Below are positions 17,462 to 27,179 of a stretch of 64,000 nucleotides of DNA, in pieces. The DNA comes from Azonexus hydrophilus DSM 23864 (lineage in GTDB: Bacteria > Pseudomonadota > Gammaproteobacteria > Burkholderiales > Rhodocyclaceae): NCBI RefSeq assembly GCF_000429605.1, contig NZ_AUCE01000012.1, positions 248,001 to 312,000 of the forward strand, read 5' to 3'. Numbering within the stretch: the stretch's first letter is position 1; the number at the start of each line of letters is the position of its first letter. The notes beneath the pieces were generated by a model. That model was given only the letters and a program-made list of their open reading frames with translations, was not told the DNA's origin and did not search any database. The position numbers and the translations under genes are program-made.

Positions 17462-18766
17462 ATGACTGTCGCGATCAAGCGCCTGTCCACGGTAGCCGCC
17501 GATTTCGCGGCCAGGCTGAAGGAACTGCTCGCCTTCGAGGCGGCGGCGGATGAGGGCATCGAGCGCACCGTCGCCGGCATCCTCGCCGACGTCAAGACGC
17601 GTGGCGATGCTGCCGTGGTCGACTACAGCAACCGTTTCGACCGCCTGACAGTCGCAACGATGGCCGATCTCGAACTGTCGCGCGACGAACTCGAAAAGGC
17701 ACTCGCCGGCTTGCCGGCCGACCGTCGTGCTGCCCTCGAAGTCGCCGCCCAGCGTGTGCGTGCCTACCACGAGAAGCAGAAGCTCGACGGCTGGTCCTAT
17801 ACCGAAGCCGATGGCACGCTGCTCGGCCAGATGATCACCCCGCTCGACCGCGTCGGCCTCTACGTGCCGGGCGGCAAGGCGGCCTATCCGTCGTCGGTGC
17901 TGATGAACGCGATTCCGGCCAAGGTCGCCGGCGTCAAGGAACTGATCATGGTCGTGCCGACGCCGGGCGGCGAGCGCAACCAACTGGTGCTGGCGGCGGC
18001 CTGCCTGGCCGGCGTCGACCGGGTGTTCACCATCGGCGGCGCACAGGCGGTCGGCGCGCTGGCTTACGGTACCGAGAGCGTGCCGCAGGTGGACAAGATC
18101 GTCGGACCCGGTAACGCCTACGTGGCCACGGCCAAGCGCCGCGTGTTCGGCATCGTCGGCATCGACATGGTCGCCGGTCCGTCGGAAATCCTGGTCGTTT
18201 CGGACGGCTCGGGCAATCCCGACTGGGTGGCGATGGACCTGTTCTCGCAGGCCGAGCACGACGAACTGGCGCAATCGATCCTGATCTGTCCGGACGCCGC
18301 TTTCATCGAACGCGTCCAGGTCAGCATCGACAAGCTGCTGCCGACGATGCCGCGCCAGGAGACAATCCGCACCTCGTTGACCAATCGCGGCGCCTTCATC
18401 CAGGTTCGCGACATGGACGAGGCAATCGCCATCGCCAACCGCGTCGCGCCCGAGCACCTTGAACTGGCCCTCGACAATCCCGACCCGTGGGTGGAAAAGA
18501 TTCACCACGCCGGCGCCATCTTCATCGGCCACTACACCTCGGAATCGCTCGGCGATTACTGTGCCGGGCCGAACCACGTGCTGCCGACCTCAGGCTCGGC
18601 GCGTTTCTCGTCGCCGCTCGGGGTCTACGATTTCCAGAAGCGGACCAGCCTGATCAAGGTGTCGAAGGCCGGCGCGCAGACGCTGGGCCGGGTCGCGTCT
18701 ACGCTGGCGCACGGCGAGGGCCTGCCGGCACATGCGAAATCGGCGGAATTCCGGCTGGAAGACTGA
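17462..18766 (+). CDS. hisD: Histidinol dehydrogenase
   Basis: A 434-residue enzyme that makes the last two oxidations from histidinol to histidine with NAD and zinc. Visible signatures include [22 protein letters not shown], the family motif around [28 protein letters not shown], the catalytic region APEHLEL and the C-terminal [18 protein letters not shown]. It starts at the base after the hisG stop. A strong terminator follows within 35 bases, inside the next coding sequence. Confidence 0.95.
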   Translation: MTVAIKRLSTVAADFAARLKELLAFEAAADEGIERTVAGILADVKTRGDAAVVDYSNRFDRLTVATMADLELSRDELEKALAGLPADRRAALEVAAQRVRAYHEKQKLDGWSYTEADGTLLGQMITPLDRVGLYVPGGKAAYPSSVLMNAIPAKVAGVKELIMVVPTPGGERNQLVLAAACLAGVDRVFTIGGAQAVGALAYGTESVPQVDKIVGPGNAYVATAKRRVFGIVGIDMVAGPSEILVVSDGSGNPDWVAMDLFSQAEHDELAQSILICPDAAFIERVQVSIDKLLPTMPRQETIRTSLTNRGAFIQVRDMDEAIAIANRVAPEHLELALDNPDPWVEKIHHAGAIFIGHYTSESLGDYCAGPNHVLPTSGSARFSSPLGVYDFQKRTSLIKVSKAGAQTLGRVASTLAHGEGLPAHAKSAEFRLED

Positions 18767-18772
18767 GCTTTC

Positions 18773-19333
18773 ATGAACCAGCATCAGCCGAATCAAGTGC
18801 GCCCGGATCTCCGGGCGCTTTTTTTGGGCTTTTCGTCGGTCGGCCTGTCCGGTTTTGGGGGCGTGCTGCCCTTTGCCCGGCGCATGCTGGTCGACCAGCG
18901 CGGCTGGATGAGCGCTGAGGAATTCAACGCCCAGCTCGGGCTCTGCCAGTTCCTGCCGGGGCCGAATGTGGTCAATCTGGCGGTGCTGGTCGGCAAGCGT
19001 TACCGCGGCTTGGCGGGGGCCATTGTCGCCCCGGTCGGCCTGCTGGCCGGGCCGATTGCCATCGTCCTGCTGCTGGCCATGCTCTACGATGCTTACGGCA
19101 GTCTGCCGGTCGCCCAGTCGATGCTGCGCGGCGTGGCTGCGGTCGGCGCCGGTCTGTTGTTCGCCATGGCTTGGCGCATGGGCATGGCGATTCGTGACAA
19201 GGCGGCTTTCCTGCCTTTTGCCGCGTTGGTTGTCTTCGGGATTGCCTGGCTGCGCTGGCCGATGCTGTGGGTGATGCTGGCCGGCCTGCTGCTCTCCGGC
19301 GGTCTGGCCTACTGGCGGTTGGGGCGGCGATGA
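18773..19333 (+). CDS. Chromate transporter subunit (CHR family, first half)
   Basis: A 186-residue membrane protein of the CHR family. LFLGFSSVGLSGFGGVLPFARRMLVDQ and AEEFNAQLGLCQFLPGPNVVNLAVLVG are the FGG and PGP motifs of a single CHR domain. Short CHR proteins work as pairs, and the partner follows with an ATGA overlap. Family members export chromate, but many are unassigned, so substrate is uncertain. A rho-independent terminator (18799-18825) is embedded in the codons for residues 9-17. This pair interrupts the histidine genes. Confidence 0.85.
   Translation: MNQHQPNQVRPDLRALFLGFSSVGLSGFGGVLPFARRMLVDQRGWMSAEEFNAQLGLCQFLPGPNVVNLAVLVGKRYRGLAGAIVAPVGLLAGPIAIVLLLAMLYDAYGSLPVAQSMLRGVAAVGAGLLFAMAWRMGMAIRDKAAFLPFAALVVFGIAWLRWPMLWVMLAGLLLSGGLAYWRLGRR
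18799..18825 (+). terminator. Rho-independent terminator of hisGD inside the chromate transporter start
   Basis: GCGCCCGG (18799-18806) and CCGGGCGC (18811-18818) form a perfect 8-bp stem with an ATCT loop, followed by seven T (18819-18825). It starts 33 bases after the hisD stop but lies within the first 20 codons of the next gene. Confidence 0.8.
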
Positions 19334-19851
19334 GCCTGATCGTCGACCTGTTCCGCGAATTCGCGATCCTGTCCTTCGTCGCCTTTGGTGGCGCGACCGC
19401 GCTGTTGCCGGAGATGCATCGCGTCGTCGTCGAAAATCACCAGTGGCTGGACGACACAACCTTCACTCATTTGTACGCCATCGCCCAGGCCGCGCCGGGC
19501 CCGAACGTGCTGGTGGTGACCCTGATCGGCTGGCACGTCGGCGGCCTGGGCGGCGCGTTGGCTGCAACGCTGGCGATGTGCCTGCCGATGAGCGTGCTCA
19601 TCTACCTGCTGATCGACCGCTGGGAAAGCTTTGCCGGCAAACGCTGGCAGCGGGCGATCAGCATCGGCGTGGCGCCGCTGGCGGTTGGCCTGGTGTTTTC
19701 CGGGGCGACCCTGATCAGTCAGGCGGCCAATCTGGGGCTGGCCGCGTGGTTGCTGCTGGTGGCCACGGTGCTGGCCAACCTGAAGACCAGACTGCATCCG
19801 CTGTGGTTCATCGGCGTCGGCGCCTTGCTCGGTTTGCTCGGCCTCGTTTGA
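19330..19851 (+). CDS. Chromate transporter subunit (CHR family, second half)
   Basis: A 173-residue CHR-domain protein. FREFAILSFVAFGGATALLPEMHR and AQAAPGPNVLVVTLIGW are the second-half versions of the FGG and PGP motifs. It starts inside the stop of the first CHR gene, so the two are made in equal amounts and likely form a heterodimer with antiparallel topology. It ends 13 bases before the convergent hisC stop. Confidence 0.85.
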   Translation: MSLIVDLFREFAILSFVAFGGATALLPEMHRVVVENHQWLDDTTFTHLYAIAQAAPGPNVLVVTLIGWHVGGLGGALAATLAMCLPMSVLIYLLIDRWESFAGKRWQRAISIGVAPLAVGLVFSGATLISQAANLGLAAWLLLVATVLANLKTRLHPLWFIGVGALLGLLGLV

Positions 19852-19864
19852 GGCCGTCGCCGAC

Positions 19865-20935
19865 TCAGCCGAGGATTTCGCGCAGCGCCACGCTCAGTGC
19901 CTGACAGTCGGCATCGCTGCCGATGGTGATGCGCAGGTACTGGTCGATGCGCGGCAGCTTGAAGTGGCGGACGATGATGTTGCGTTCGCGCAGCGCCTTG
20001 GCCAGTTCGGCGGCGTCGCGACCGGGATGGCGGGCGAAGATGAAATTGGCGGCCGACGGCAGCACCTCGAAACCTTGTCCGGCAAGATCGGCGGTCAGCG
20101 CCTCGCGGGTGGCGATCACCGTGGCGCAGCATTGGCGGAAGTAGTCTTCGTCCTCGATCGCGGCAACGGCACCGACGATCGCCAGGCGGTCCAGCGGGTA
20201 GGAATTGAAGCTGTTCTTGACCCGCTCCAGCGCCTCGATCAGATCCGGGTGACCGACCGCGAAGCCGACCCGCAAACCGGCCAGCGAGCGCGATTTGGAC
20301 AAGGTGTGCACGACCAGCAGGTTGTCGTACTGCTGGGTCAGCGGAATGGCGCTGGTGCCGCCGAAGTCGACGTAGGCCTCATCAACGACCACGACCGAAT
20401 CCGGGTTGGCGCGGACGATGCGCTCGATGGCAGCAAGCGGCAGCAGGCGACCGGTCGGGGCGTTCGGGTTGGCAATCAGGATGCCGCCGTTGGCGACGCC
20501 GCAGTAGTCGGCCGGGTCGATGGAGAAATCGGCGGCCAGCGGCACGGTGCGGTGAGCGACGCCGTAGAGGCCGCAATAGACCGGGTAGAAGCTGTAGGTG
20601 ATGTCCGGGAAGAGAATCGGCGCGTCGTGCTTGAGCAGTGCCATGAAGATGTGCGCCAGGACCTCGTCGGAACCGTTGCCGACGAAGACTTCGCCGGGCT
20701 TCACGCCGTGATGCCGGGCGATGGCGTTCTTCAGCAGGTCGGCGTTGGGGTCCGGGTAAAGGCGCAGGCGGGCACCGTCGTCGCCGAGCTCGGCCTTTAT
20801 GGCGGCGACCACCCGGGGTGAGGGCGGGCAGGGGTGCTCGTTGGTGTTCAGCTTGATCAGATTGGCGATCTTGGGCTGTTCGCCCGGCACGTAGGGGGTT
20901 AGGTCGCGGACGACCTGGCTCCAGAAGCGGCTCAT
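19865..20935 (-). CDS. hisC: Histidinol-phosphate aminotransferase
   Basis: A 356-residue PLP-dependent aminotransferase of fold type I, converting imidazole acetol phosphate to histidinol phosphate. [14 protein letters not shown] is the HisC N-terminal motif; the PLP lysine lies in [28 protein letters not shown] holds the cofactor Asp/Tyr pair. The gene runs opposite to all other his genes, convergent with the chromate transporter pair and divergent from hisB. It therefore needs its own promoter in the 77 bases between 20936 and 21012, where I see no clear consensus. Confidence 0.93.
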   Translation of the reverse strand: MSRFWSQVVRDLTPYVPGEQPKIANLIKLNTNEHPCPPSPRVVAAIKAELGDDGARLRLYPDPNADLLKNAIARHHGVKPGEVFVGNGSDEVLAHIFMALLKHDAPILFPDITYSFYPVYCGLYGVAHRTVPLAADFSIDPADYCGVANGGILIANPNAPTGRLLPLAAIERIVRANPDSVVVVDEAYVDFGGTSAIPLTQQYDNLLVVHTLSKSRSLAGLRVGFAVGHPDLIEALERVKNSFNSYPLDRLAIVGAVAAIEDEDYFRQCCATVIATREALTADLAGQGFEVLPSAANFIFARHPGRDAAELAKALRERNIIVRHFKLPRIDQYLRITIGSDADCQALSVALREILG

Positions 20936-21012
20936 CGGGTTTTCACGGTAGGCGTAAAAGTAAGACGAAATGGTATCATGCCCCTCCGTTTCAACGTTTT
21001 TCCGCCAAGTCC

Positions 21013-21600
21013 ATGCGACAAGCCGAAGTTACCCGCAATACCCTGGAGACCCAGATCACCATCAAGGTGAATCTTGATGGTACCGGCCAGGGCCGGTTCG
21101 CCACCGGCGTTCCCTTCCTCGATCACATGCTCGACCAGATTGCCCGGCACGGCTTGATCGACCTCGATGTCGACGCCAAGGGCGATCTGCACATCGACGC
21201 CCATCACACGGTCGAGGATATCGGCATCACCTTCGGTCAGGCGCTGGCCAAGGCCTGGGGTGACAAGAAGGGGCTGACCCGTTACGGCCACAGCTACGTG
21301 CCGCTGGACGAAGCGCTGTCGCGCGTGGTCATCGACCTGTCGGGGCGGCCGGGGCTGGAACTCAATTGCGAATTCACCCGGGCAATGATCGGCCAGTTCG
21401 ATGTCGACCTGGTCTCTGAATTCTTCCACGGCCTGGTCAACCATGCCGGGATGACGCTGCACATCGACAACCTGCGCGGCAAGAATGCCCATCACCAGGC
21501 CGAGACCATCTTCAAGGCCTTTGGCCGGGCGCTGCGTATGGCGGTGACGCCTGATCCGCGTATGGCCGGTTGCATGCCGTCGACGAAGGGAACGCTGTGA
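21013..21600 (+). CDS. hisB: Imidazoleglycerol-phosphate dehydratase
   Basis: A 195-residue monofunctional dehydratase without the N-terminal phosphatase of E. coli HisB. The metal-binding signatures [24 protein letters not shown] and the repeat [18 protein letters not shown] are intact. It opens the second plus-strand his block (hisBHAFIE). The hisH GTG overlaps its stop codon. Confidence 0.95.
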   Translation: MRQAEVTRNTLETQITIKVNLDGTGQGRFATGVPFLDHMLDQIARHGLIDLDVDAKGDLHIDAHHTVEDIGITFGQALAKAWGDKKGLTRYGHSYVPLDEALSRVVIDLSGRPGLELNCEFTRAMIGQFDVDLVSEFFHGLVNHAGMTLHIDNLRGKNAHHQAETIFKAFGRALRMAVTPDPRMAGCMPSTKGTL

Positions 21601-22229
21601 CCATCGCCGTCATCGATTACGGCATGGGCAATCTGCGCTCGGTGTCGAAGGCGCTGGAGCATGTCGCCGATAGCGAGGCCGTGGTCGTCACCGCCGACCC
21701 GGCCGTCGTTGCGGCTGCCGAGCGGGTGGTCTTTCCCGGTCAGGGGGCGATGCCCGACTGCATGCGCGAACTCGATGCCCGCAATCTGCGGGAAGCCGTG
21801 CTGGCGGCGGCAAAGAACAAACCCTTTCTCGGTATCTGCGTCGGCGAACAGATGTTGTTCGAACGCAGCGAAGAGGGCGATGTTGCTGGTCTCGGCGTTT
21901 TTCCCGGTGTCGTCCGGCGCTTCCCCGAGGCGCAGATGGTCGACGCCAGCGGCGCTCGCCTGAAGGTCCCGCACATGGGCTGGAACGAAGTCCGGCAGGC
22001 GCCGCACGCCCTGTGGTCGGGGATTGCCGACGGTTCGCGCTTCTATTTCGTGCATAGCTACTGCGTGCAGACCATCACTCCTGGATTGACCACCGGCACG
22101 ACCGTATACGGCCTGCCCTTTACCTGTGCAGTGGGCCGGGATAATATCTTTGCGGTCCAGTTCCATCCCGAGAAAAGCGCTCGCGACGGCCTGCAACTCC
22201 TGAAGAATTTTGTCGAGTGGCGCCCCTGA
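21597..22229 (+). CDS. hisH: Imidazole glycerol phosphate synthase glutaminase subunit
   Basis: A 210-residue class I glutaminase that supplies ammonia to HisF. The GTG at 21597 overlaps the hisB stop and gives the standard [15 protein letters not shown] start. The catalytic triad is visible as Cys81 in GICVGEQM and His190/Glu192 in FHPEKS. The PGQGA oxyanion-region motif is present. Confidence 0.95.
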   Translation: MTIAVIDYGMGNLRSVSKALEHVADSEAVVVTADPAVVAAAERVVFPGQGAMPDCMRELDARNLREAVLAAAKNKPFLGICVGEQMLFERSEEGDVAGLGVFPGVVRRFPEAQMVDASGARLKVPHMGWNEVRQAPHALWSGIADGSRFYFVHSYCVQTITPGLTTGTTVYGLPFTCAVGRDNIFAVQFHPEKSARDGLQLLKNFVEWRP

Positions 22230-22265
22230 TTCGCGTCTGTCGTAAATTTTCCCGTTGATTCCCCC

Positions 22266-23006
22266 ATGCTGATCATTCCCGCAATTGACCTGAAGGACGG
22301 ACAATGTGTCCGCCTCAAGCAGGGCCTGATGGAAGAGGCCACCATTTTCTCAGACAGCCCGGCCGAACAGGCCCGGCACTGGCTGGATCAAGGCGCGCGC
22401 CGTCTGCATCTGGTCGACCTCAACGGTGCCTTTGCCGGCAAACCGAAGAATGCCGCAGCGATCAAGGCCATCCTGGCCGAGGTCGGTGACGACATTCCGG
22501 TCCAGCTCGGTGGCGGCATCCGTGATCTCGACACCATCGAAGCCTGTCTCGACGGCGGCCTGTCCTACGTCATCATCGGCACCGCCGCGGTGAAGAATCC
22601 GGGCTTCCTGCACGATGCCTGCGTTGCCTTTCCCGGCCACATCATCGTCGGCCTCGACGCCAAGGACGGCAAGGTGGCGACCGACGGCTGGTCGAAACTG
22701 ACCGGTCACGACGTTGTCGATCTCGGCAAGAAATACGAGGACTACGGCGTCGAGTCGATCATCTACACCGATATCGGTCGTGACGGCATGCTCTCCGGCC
22801 TGAACATCGAAGCCACCGTGCGTCTGGCTCAGGCGCTGACCATTCCGGTGATTGCTTCCGGCGGCCTGTCCAACCTCGACGACATCCGCGCCCTGTGCGC
22901 GGTCGAAGGCGAAGGCGTGGTCGGCACCATCGCCGGTCGCGCCGTGTACGACGGTTCGCTGGATTTCAAGGCGGCGCAGGAACTCGCCGACGAGCTGGGC
23001 GCCTGA
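22266..23006 (+). CDS. hisA: ProFAR isomerase (1-(5-phosphoribosyl)-5-[(5-phosphoribosylamino)methylideneamino]imidazole-4-carboxamide isomerase)
   Basis: A 246-residue half-barrel-duplicated TIM-barrel isomerase. The first catalytic Asp is in [14 protein letters not shown] and the second in [33 protein letters not shown] is the first phosphate-binding motif. The stop overlaps the hisF start, so translation is coupled. Confidence 0.95.
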   Translation: MLIIPAIDLKDGQCVRLKQGLMEEATIFSDSPAEQARHWLDQGARRLHLVDLNGAFAGKPKNAAAIKAILAEVGDDIPVQLGGGIRDLDTIEACLDGGLSYVIIGTAAVKNPGFLHDACVAFPGHIIVGLDAKDGKVATDGWSKLTGHDVVDLGKKYEDYGVESIIYTDIGRDGMLSGLNIEATVRLAQALTIPVIASGGLSNLDDIRALCAVEGEGVVGTIAGRAVYDGSLDFKAAQELADELGA

Positions 23007-23764
23007 TGCTCGCCAAACGCATCATCCCCTGTCTCGACGTCACCGCTGGCCGGGTCGTCAAGGGCACCAATTTCGTTGGCCTGCGCGATGCCGGCGATCC
23101 GATCGAGATCGCTCGCCGCTACAACGAGCAGGGCGCCGACGAAGTCACCTTCCTCGACATCACGGCCTCCTCCGATCAGCGCGACATCATCCTGCACATC
23201 GTCGAAGCCTGCGCCGAGCAGGTCTTCATTCCGCTGACCGTCGGTGGTGGCGTGCGCAAGGTCGAAGACGTGCGTCGCCTGCTCAACGCCGGCGCCGACA
23301 AGGTGTCGATGAATACTGCCGCGGTGCAGAATCCGGACCTGGTCTTCGACGCATCGAGCAAGGTCGGTTCGCAGTGCATCGTCGTTGCCATCGACGCCAA
23401 GCAGGTCGCGCCGGGCAAGTGGCATGTATTCACGCACGGCGGCCGCAACGATACCGGACTCGACGCCATCGAATGGGCGAAGAAGGTCGAGGCGCTGGGC
23501 GCCGGTGAAATCCTGCTGACCAGCATGGACCGCGACGGCACCAAGAACGGTTTCGATCTGCCGCTGACGCGCGGCGTATCCGACGCGGTCGGGATTCCGG
23601 TGATTGCCTCGGGTGGGGTCGGCAACCTGCAGCATCTGGCCGACGGCGTTTCCGAAGGTCGCGCCGATGCGGTGCTGGCCGCTTCCATCTTCCATTTCGG
23701 CGAATACACGGTACGCCAGGCCAAGGAATACATGGCCGCGCGCGGGATCGAAGTGCGACTGTAA
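23006..23764 (+). CDS. hisF: Imidazole glycerol phosphate synthase cyclase subunit
   Basis: A 252-residue TIM-barrel cyclase that closes the imidazole ring and releases AICAR. The N-terminus [22 protein letters not shown] holds the catalytic Asp of the first half-barrel and [15 protein letters not shown] that of the second. [15 protein letters not shown] is a phosphate-binding loop. Coupled at both ends (ATG within the hisA stop; hisI ATG within its stop). Confidence 0.96.
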   Translation: MLAKRIIPCLDVTAGRVVKGTNFVGLRDAGDPIEIARRYNEQGADEVTFLDITASSDQRDIILHIVEACAEQVFIPLTVGGGVRKVEDVRRLLNAGADKVSMNTAAVQNPDLVFDASSKVGSQCIVVAIDAKQVAPGKWHVFTHGGRNDTGLDAIEWAKKVEALGAGEILLTSMDRDGTKNGFDLPLTRGVSDAVGIPVIASGGVGNLQHLADGVSEGRADAVLAASIFHFGEYTVRQAKEYMAARGIEVRL

Positions 23765-24162
23765 TGGCCGATCTCGATCACGCCCTCGACTGGCTCGACG
23801 CACTCAAATGGGACGCCGACGGCATGATCCCGGCGATTGCCCAGGATGCCGCCGGGCGTATCGTGATGTTCGCCTATATGAATCGCGAGTCCTTGCAGGA
23901 AACGGTGCGCAGCGGCAACGCGGTATACTGGTCGCGTTCGCGGGCACGTCTGTGGCGTAAGGGTGAGGAGTCGGGTTTCTGGCAGAAAGTCAGCGCCATC
24001 CGCACCGATTGCGACGGCGACGTGCTTCTGCTGACGGTCGAACAGGTCGGCGGCATCGCCTGCCATACTGGCCGCGCGAGTTGTTTTTTCAATGAGTTGC
24101 AAGGGGAACGCTGGGTTCCCGTCGATCCGGTTTTGAAAGATCCGAAGGACATCTACCAATGA
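23764..24162 (+). CDS. hisI: Phosphoribosyl-AMP cyclohydrolase
   Basis: A 132-residue zinc enzyme opening the adenine ring of PR-AMP. The signature [25 protein letters not shown] is complete; zinc/magnesium ligands are visible in [10 protein letters not shown] and [14 protein letters not shown]. It is separate from HisE, unlike the HisIE fusion of enterics, and overlaps hisE by four bases. Confidence 0.94.
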   Translation: MADLDHALDWLDALKWDADGMIPAIAQDAAGRIVMFAYMNRESLQETVRSGNAVYWSRSRARLWRKGEESGFWQKVSAIRTDCDGDVLLLTVEQVGGIACHTGRASCFFNELQGERWVPVDPVLKDPKDIYQ

Positions 24163-24488
24163 GCACGCACGACATCCTGCATCGCTTGTCCGAAACCCTG
24201 GCTTCGCGCCGCCATGCCGATCCGGAAAAGTCCTACACCGCCAAGCTGTTTGCCGATGGTCCGGATTCCATCCTCAAGAAGATTGGCGAGGAATGCGCCG
24301 AGCTGATCATGGCCGGCAAGGATGGCAAGCGCCTGAACATCGTCCGCGAGTCGACCGACGTCGTTTATCACATCCTGGTTCTGCTCGCCTTCTACGGACT
24401 GTCGATCGAAGATGTGTCGCAGGAAATGCGCCGTCGCGAAGGGATTTCCGGCATCGACGAGAAGGCCTCGCGGAGCGCCGGCAAGTGA
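24159..24488 (+). CDS. hisE: Phosphoribosyl-ATP pyrophosphatase
   Basis: A 109-residue all-alpha MazG-like pyrophosphatase converting PR-ATP to PR-AMP. The core [15 protein letters not shown] and [13 protein letters not shown] supply the acidic metal ligands (ExxE and ExxD). It is the last his gene; the next gene, hinT, starts at a GTG inside its stop codon and so appears to be in the same transcript. Confidence 0.94.
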   Translation: MSTHDILHRLSETLASRRHADPEKSYTAKLFADGPDSILKKIGEECAELIMAGKDGKRLNIVRESTDVVYHILVLLAFYGLSIEDVSQEMRRREGISGIDEKASRSAGK

Positions 24489-24835
24489 GCGACTGCCTGT
24501 TCTGCCGGATCGTCGCCGGGCAGATTCCCGCGCAGAAGGTTTACGAGGATGAACTGATCCTGGCCTTCCGCGACATTCATCCGCAGCGGCCGGTTCATAT
24601 TCTCGTCATCCCGAAGAAGCATATTACGTCGTTGGCCACCGTTGCGCCGGCGGATGCCGAAGTCCTCGGCCGCATGCTGGTCAAGGCCAACGAAATCGCG
24701 CTTGCCGAGGGTAGCCCCGGCGGCTTCCGTGTCATCATCAATACTGGCGAGATCGGGCAGCAGGAAGTGCCCCATCTGCACATGCACATCGTGGGCGGAC
24801 CTGACCCGGTCGGCCCCATGCTCAAGCGAATTTAA
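24485..24835 (+). CDS. hinT: HIT-family purine nucleoside phosphoramidase
   Basis: A 116-residue HIT protein starting at GTG 24485, giving the family N-terminus [21 protein letters not shown]. The histidine triad appears as HLHMHIVGG near the C-terminus. Such enzymes hydrolyse adenosine phosphoramidates. It links hisE to tatA with a 12-base gap. The hisE-hinT-tatABC order is familiar from other beta- and gammaproteobacteria. Confidence 0.92.
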   Translation: MSDCLFCRIVAGQIPAQKVYEDELILAFRDIHPQRPVHILVIPKKHITSLATVAPADAEVLGRMLVKANEIALAEGSPGGFRVIINTGEIGQQEVPHLHMHIVGGPDPVGPMLKRI

Positions 24836-24847
24836 GGAGACATCATC

Positions 24848-25078
24848 ATGGGTACTTTTTCCATCTGGCACTGGCTGATCGTTCTGGTCATCGTCCTGCT
24901 CGTGTTTGGCACCAAGAAACTGCGTAACGTCGGTCAGGATCTCGGTGGTGCGGTCAAGGGCTTCAAGGACGGCATGAAGGAAGCCAATGCCGACAAGCCG
25001 GCCGATGGCGCCCAGCCGACCCAGCAGGTCGGTGGCCAGACCATCGACGTCGAGGTCCAGGAAAAGACCAAGTCCTGA
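24848..25078 (+). CDS. tatA: Twin-arginine translocase subunit TatA
   Basis: A 76-residue TatA with the short N-terminal membrane helix ([21 protein letters not shown]), the conserved FG hinge, then an amphipathic helix ([20 protein letters not shown]) and a polar tail. TatA oligomers form the translocation path for folded proteins such as Rieske or other cofactor proteins. AAGGAG at 24834-24839 is a good ribosome site. A strong hairpin follows before tatB. Confidence 0.94.
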   Translation: MGTFSIWHWLIVLVIVLLVFGTKKLRNVGQDLGGAVKGFKDGMKEANADKPADGAQPTQQVGGQTIDVEVQEKTKS

Positions 25079-25084
25079 TAATCC

Positions 25085-25104
25085 GGGCAGGCTGTTGCCT
25101 GCCC
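25085..25104 (+). repeat. Hairpin between tatA and tatB
   Basis: GGGCAGGC (25085-25092) and GCCTGCCC (25097-25104) form a perfect 8-bp stem with a TGTT loop. No T-run follows, so it is more likely an mRNA stability or processing element than a terminator. Confidence 0.6.
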
Positions 25105-25121
25105 GTTCATGATCAAATTCC

Positions 25122-25523
25122 ATGTTCGATATCGGTTTTACCGAATTGATGGTGATCGGCGTCGTTGCGCTGCTGGTCATCGGTCCCGAGCGCCTGCCCA
25201 AGGTGGCGCGTACGCTCGGCCATCTGCTTGGCCGCGCGCAGCGTTACGTCAATGACGTCAAGTCCGACATCAACCGCGAAATGCAGCTCGACGAGCTGAA
25301 AAAGCTGCAGGCGCAAGTGGCCGAGTCGGCCCGCTCGCTCGAAGATACGGTGCGCAAGGAATATGATTCCGCGCGCACGACCTTCGCTTCGCCGGTCCAG
25401 GACGCAATCGCCGATCTCGAAGCAAGTGCCCGCAAGATCGAACAGGATGTCGCAGCAGTGGCCAGCCCGGTGAGCACCGATGCGAAGCCGGCTGTACCGG
25501 AAAAGGATGGCAGCAAGGCATGA
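25122..25523 (+). CDS. tatB: Twin-arginine translocase subunit TatB
   Basis: A 133-residue TatB. FDIGFTELMVIGVVALLVIGPERLPKVARTLG is the diagnostic N-terminal helix with the Glu and PERLP hinge. A long amphipathic and coiled-coil region follows, ending in an Ala/Asp-rich tail. TatB joins TatC in the receptor for twin-arginine signals. The stop overlaps the tatC start by four bases. Confidence 0.94.
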   Translation: MFDIGFTELMVIGVVALLVIGPERLPKVARTLGHLLGRAQRYVNDVKSDINREMQLDELKKLQAQVAESARSLEDTVRKEYDSARTTFASPVQDAIADLEASARKIEQDVAAVASPVSTDAKPAVPEKDGSKA

Positions 25524-26377
25524 GCGAGACCGAGCAGCAGGAAACCTTCGTCTCGCATCTGGTCGAGTTGCGCGACCGGGTTTTGCGCAGCCTGATTGCC
25601 ATCGCCGTGGTGATGGGCGGGCTGGCGCTTTATCCCGGCCCGGGGGCGATCTATGACCTGTTGGCGGCGCCGCTGACCAGCGCCTTGCCCGAGGGGACCA
25701 AGATGGTCGCCATCGGCGTCGTCACGCCGTTCATGGTGCCGCTCAAGGTCACCGCCATGGTCGCCTTCGTGCTTGCCTTGCCCTATGTGCTGTTCCAGGC
25801 CTGGGGCTTCGTCGCGCCCGGTTTATACGCCCACGAGCGCCGCCTGGGCATTCCGCTGATCATCTCGAGCACGGTGCTGTTCGTGCTGGGCATGGCCTTC
25901 TGTTACTTCTTCGTCTTCGGCCAGGTCTTCCACTTCATTGCCAGTTTTGCGCCCAAGAGCATCACACCGGCGCCGGATATCGAAGCCTACCTGTCCTTCG
26001 TGATGACCATGTTCATGGCCTTTGGCCTGTCCTTCGAGGTGCCGGTGGCGCTCGTCGTGCTGGTCAAGTTGGGTGTGGTCAAGGTCGAGAAGCTACGCGA
26101 ATGGCGCTCCTATTTCATCGTCGGCGCCTTTGTCGTGGCTGCCGTGGTCACGCCGCCCGACGTCGTTTCGCAATTGGCGCTGGCGGTTCCGATGTGCCTG
26201 CTTTACGAACTCGGCATCCTGGCGGCGACGTTGGTGTCGAAAACCACGACCCGTGCCGATGCCGATGCGGCTGCCGCCGCCGCTAGTGCAGAACAGTCCG
26301 CTGCCAGCGACCTTGACCTCGACGCCGAGTTGGACAAGGCCGAAGCCGACTTCCGCAAACTCGACGGCAAGTCCTAA
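25520..26377 (+). CDS. tatC: Twin-arginine translocase subunit TatC
   Basis: A 285-residue inner-membrane receptor with six helices. FVSHLVELRDRVLRSL is the N-terminal signal-binding region; FEVPVALVVLVKLGVV and YFIVGAFVVAAVVTPPDVVSQLALAVPM are conserved. About 45 residues of Ala- and acidic-rich sequence extend the C-terminus past the last helix. The stop overlaps the convergent amidotransferase stop. Confidence 0.95.
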   Translation: MSETEQQETFVSHLVELRDRVLRSLIAIAVVMGGLALYPGPGAIYDLLAAPLTSALPEGTKMVAIGVVTPFMVPLKVTAMVAFVLALPYVLFQAWGFVAPGLYAHERRLGIPLIISSTVLFVLGMAFCYFFVFGQVFHFIASFAPKSITPAPDIEAYLSFVMTMFMAFGLSFEVPVALVVLVKLGVVKVEKLREWRSYFIVGAFVVAAVVTPPDVVSQLALAVPMCLLYELGILAATLVSKTTTRADADAAAAAASAEQSAASDLDLDAELDKAEADFRKLDGKS

Positions 26378-27174
26378 TTGCGTGGCGGTCCCGGGCGGGT
26401 TGCCTGTTGGCCCGCCGGCGCGCCGTCGATGAAGCGCCACAGGGTGCCGGCTGGCATTGTTGTCCACTGTTCGTTGTCGGTCAGCGGCAGGGTGGCGATC
26501 ACCGCCACCCGATCCCGGGCGCCGGTGACTTCGCGGAAATCAACGGTCAGATCCTGATCCTTCAGATGCGCTTCGGCGAACGGCGCCTGGCGAACGATGT
26601 AGCTGAGTCGCGTTGAGGCATGGGCGAACAGGCAGTCGCCGTTGGACAGCAGGAAATTGAATTCACCATGCCCGGCAATCGCCGAGGTGAGCTCGTGCAG
26701 CGCCGCGAACAAGGCGTCGACCGATGGCATGACCTCACCGAAACGGCGGCGGAATTCCTGCAGTAGCCAGCAGAAAGCGCGCTCGCTGTCGGTGTTGCCG
26801 ACCGGCATGAAGCTGCCGTCGAGTGTCGGCTGGAAATCGAGCAGGTTGCCGTTATGCGCGAAAATCCAGTAGCGGCCCCACAATTCGCGCATGAAGGGGT
26901 GGGTGTTTTCCAGCGCTACGGTTCCCTGGGTGGCCTTGCGGATGTGCGCGATGACATTCATCGAACGGATCGGATAGCGGCTGACCAGTTCTGCCACCGG
27001 CGAACTGGCCGAGGGCTGTGGATCAAGGAAGACGCGCGTGCCGCGGCCCTCGAAGAAAGCGATGCCCCAGCCATCCGAATGCACGTCAGTGGCGCCGCCG
27101 CGTGCCTGGAAGCCGGAAAAGGAAAAACAGATATCCGTAGGCACGTTGCAATTCATGCCAAGCAACTGACACAT
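26374..27174 (-). CDS. Class II glutamine amidotransferase (YafJ/EgtC-like)
   Basis: A 266-residue protein with the N-terminal nucleophile Cys2 (MCQLLGMN), typical of class II (Ntn) glutaminases of the YafJ family. Other family positions are visible: SDGWGIAFFEG, SMNVIAHIRKAT, ENTHPFMRELWGRYWIFAHNG and GNTDSERAFCWLL. Family function is mostly unassigned; EgtC-type members act on gamma-glutamyl compounds. It lies six bases downstream of the DegS-like protease gene and likely shares its transcript. The stop overlaps tatC on the other strand. Confidence 0.88.
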   Translation of the reverse strand: MCQLLGMNCNVPTDICFSFSGFQARGGATDVHSDGWGIAFFEGRGTRVFLDPQPSASSPVAELVSRYPIRSMNVIAHIRKATQGTVALENTHPFMRELWGRYWIFAHNGNLLDFQPTLDGSFMPVGNTDSERAFCWLLQEFRRRFGEVMPSVDALFAALHELTSAIAGHGEFNFLLSNGDCLFAHASTRLSYIVRQAPFAEAHLKDQDLTVDFREVTGARDRVAVIATLPLTDNEQWTTMPAGTLWRFIDGAPAGQQATRPGPPRN

Positions 27175-27179
27175 GGGGC

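Noticed and set aside
16685-18577. 630-codon minus-strand open frame
   Set aside because: Antisense to hisG and hisD; low-complexity composition and no family motif.
18773-20935. Chromate transporter pair plus inverted hisC as a mobile insertion
   Set aside because: No transposase, integrase, terminal repeats or target duplications are visible, and base composition looks like the neighbours.
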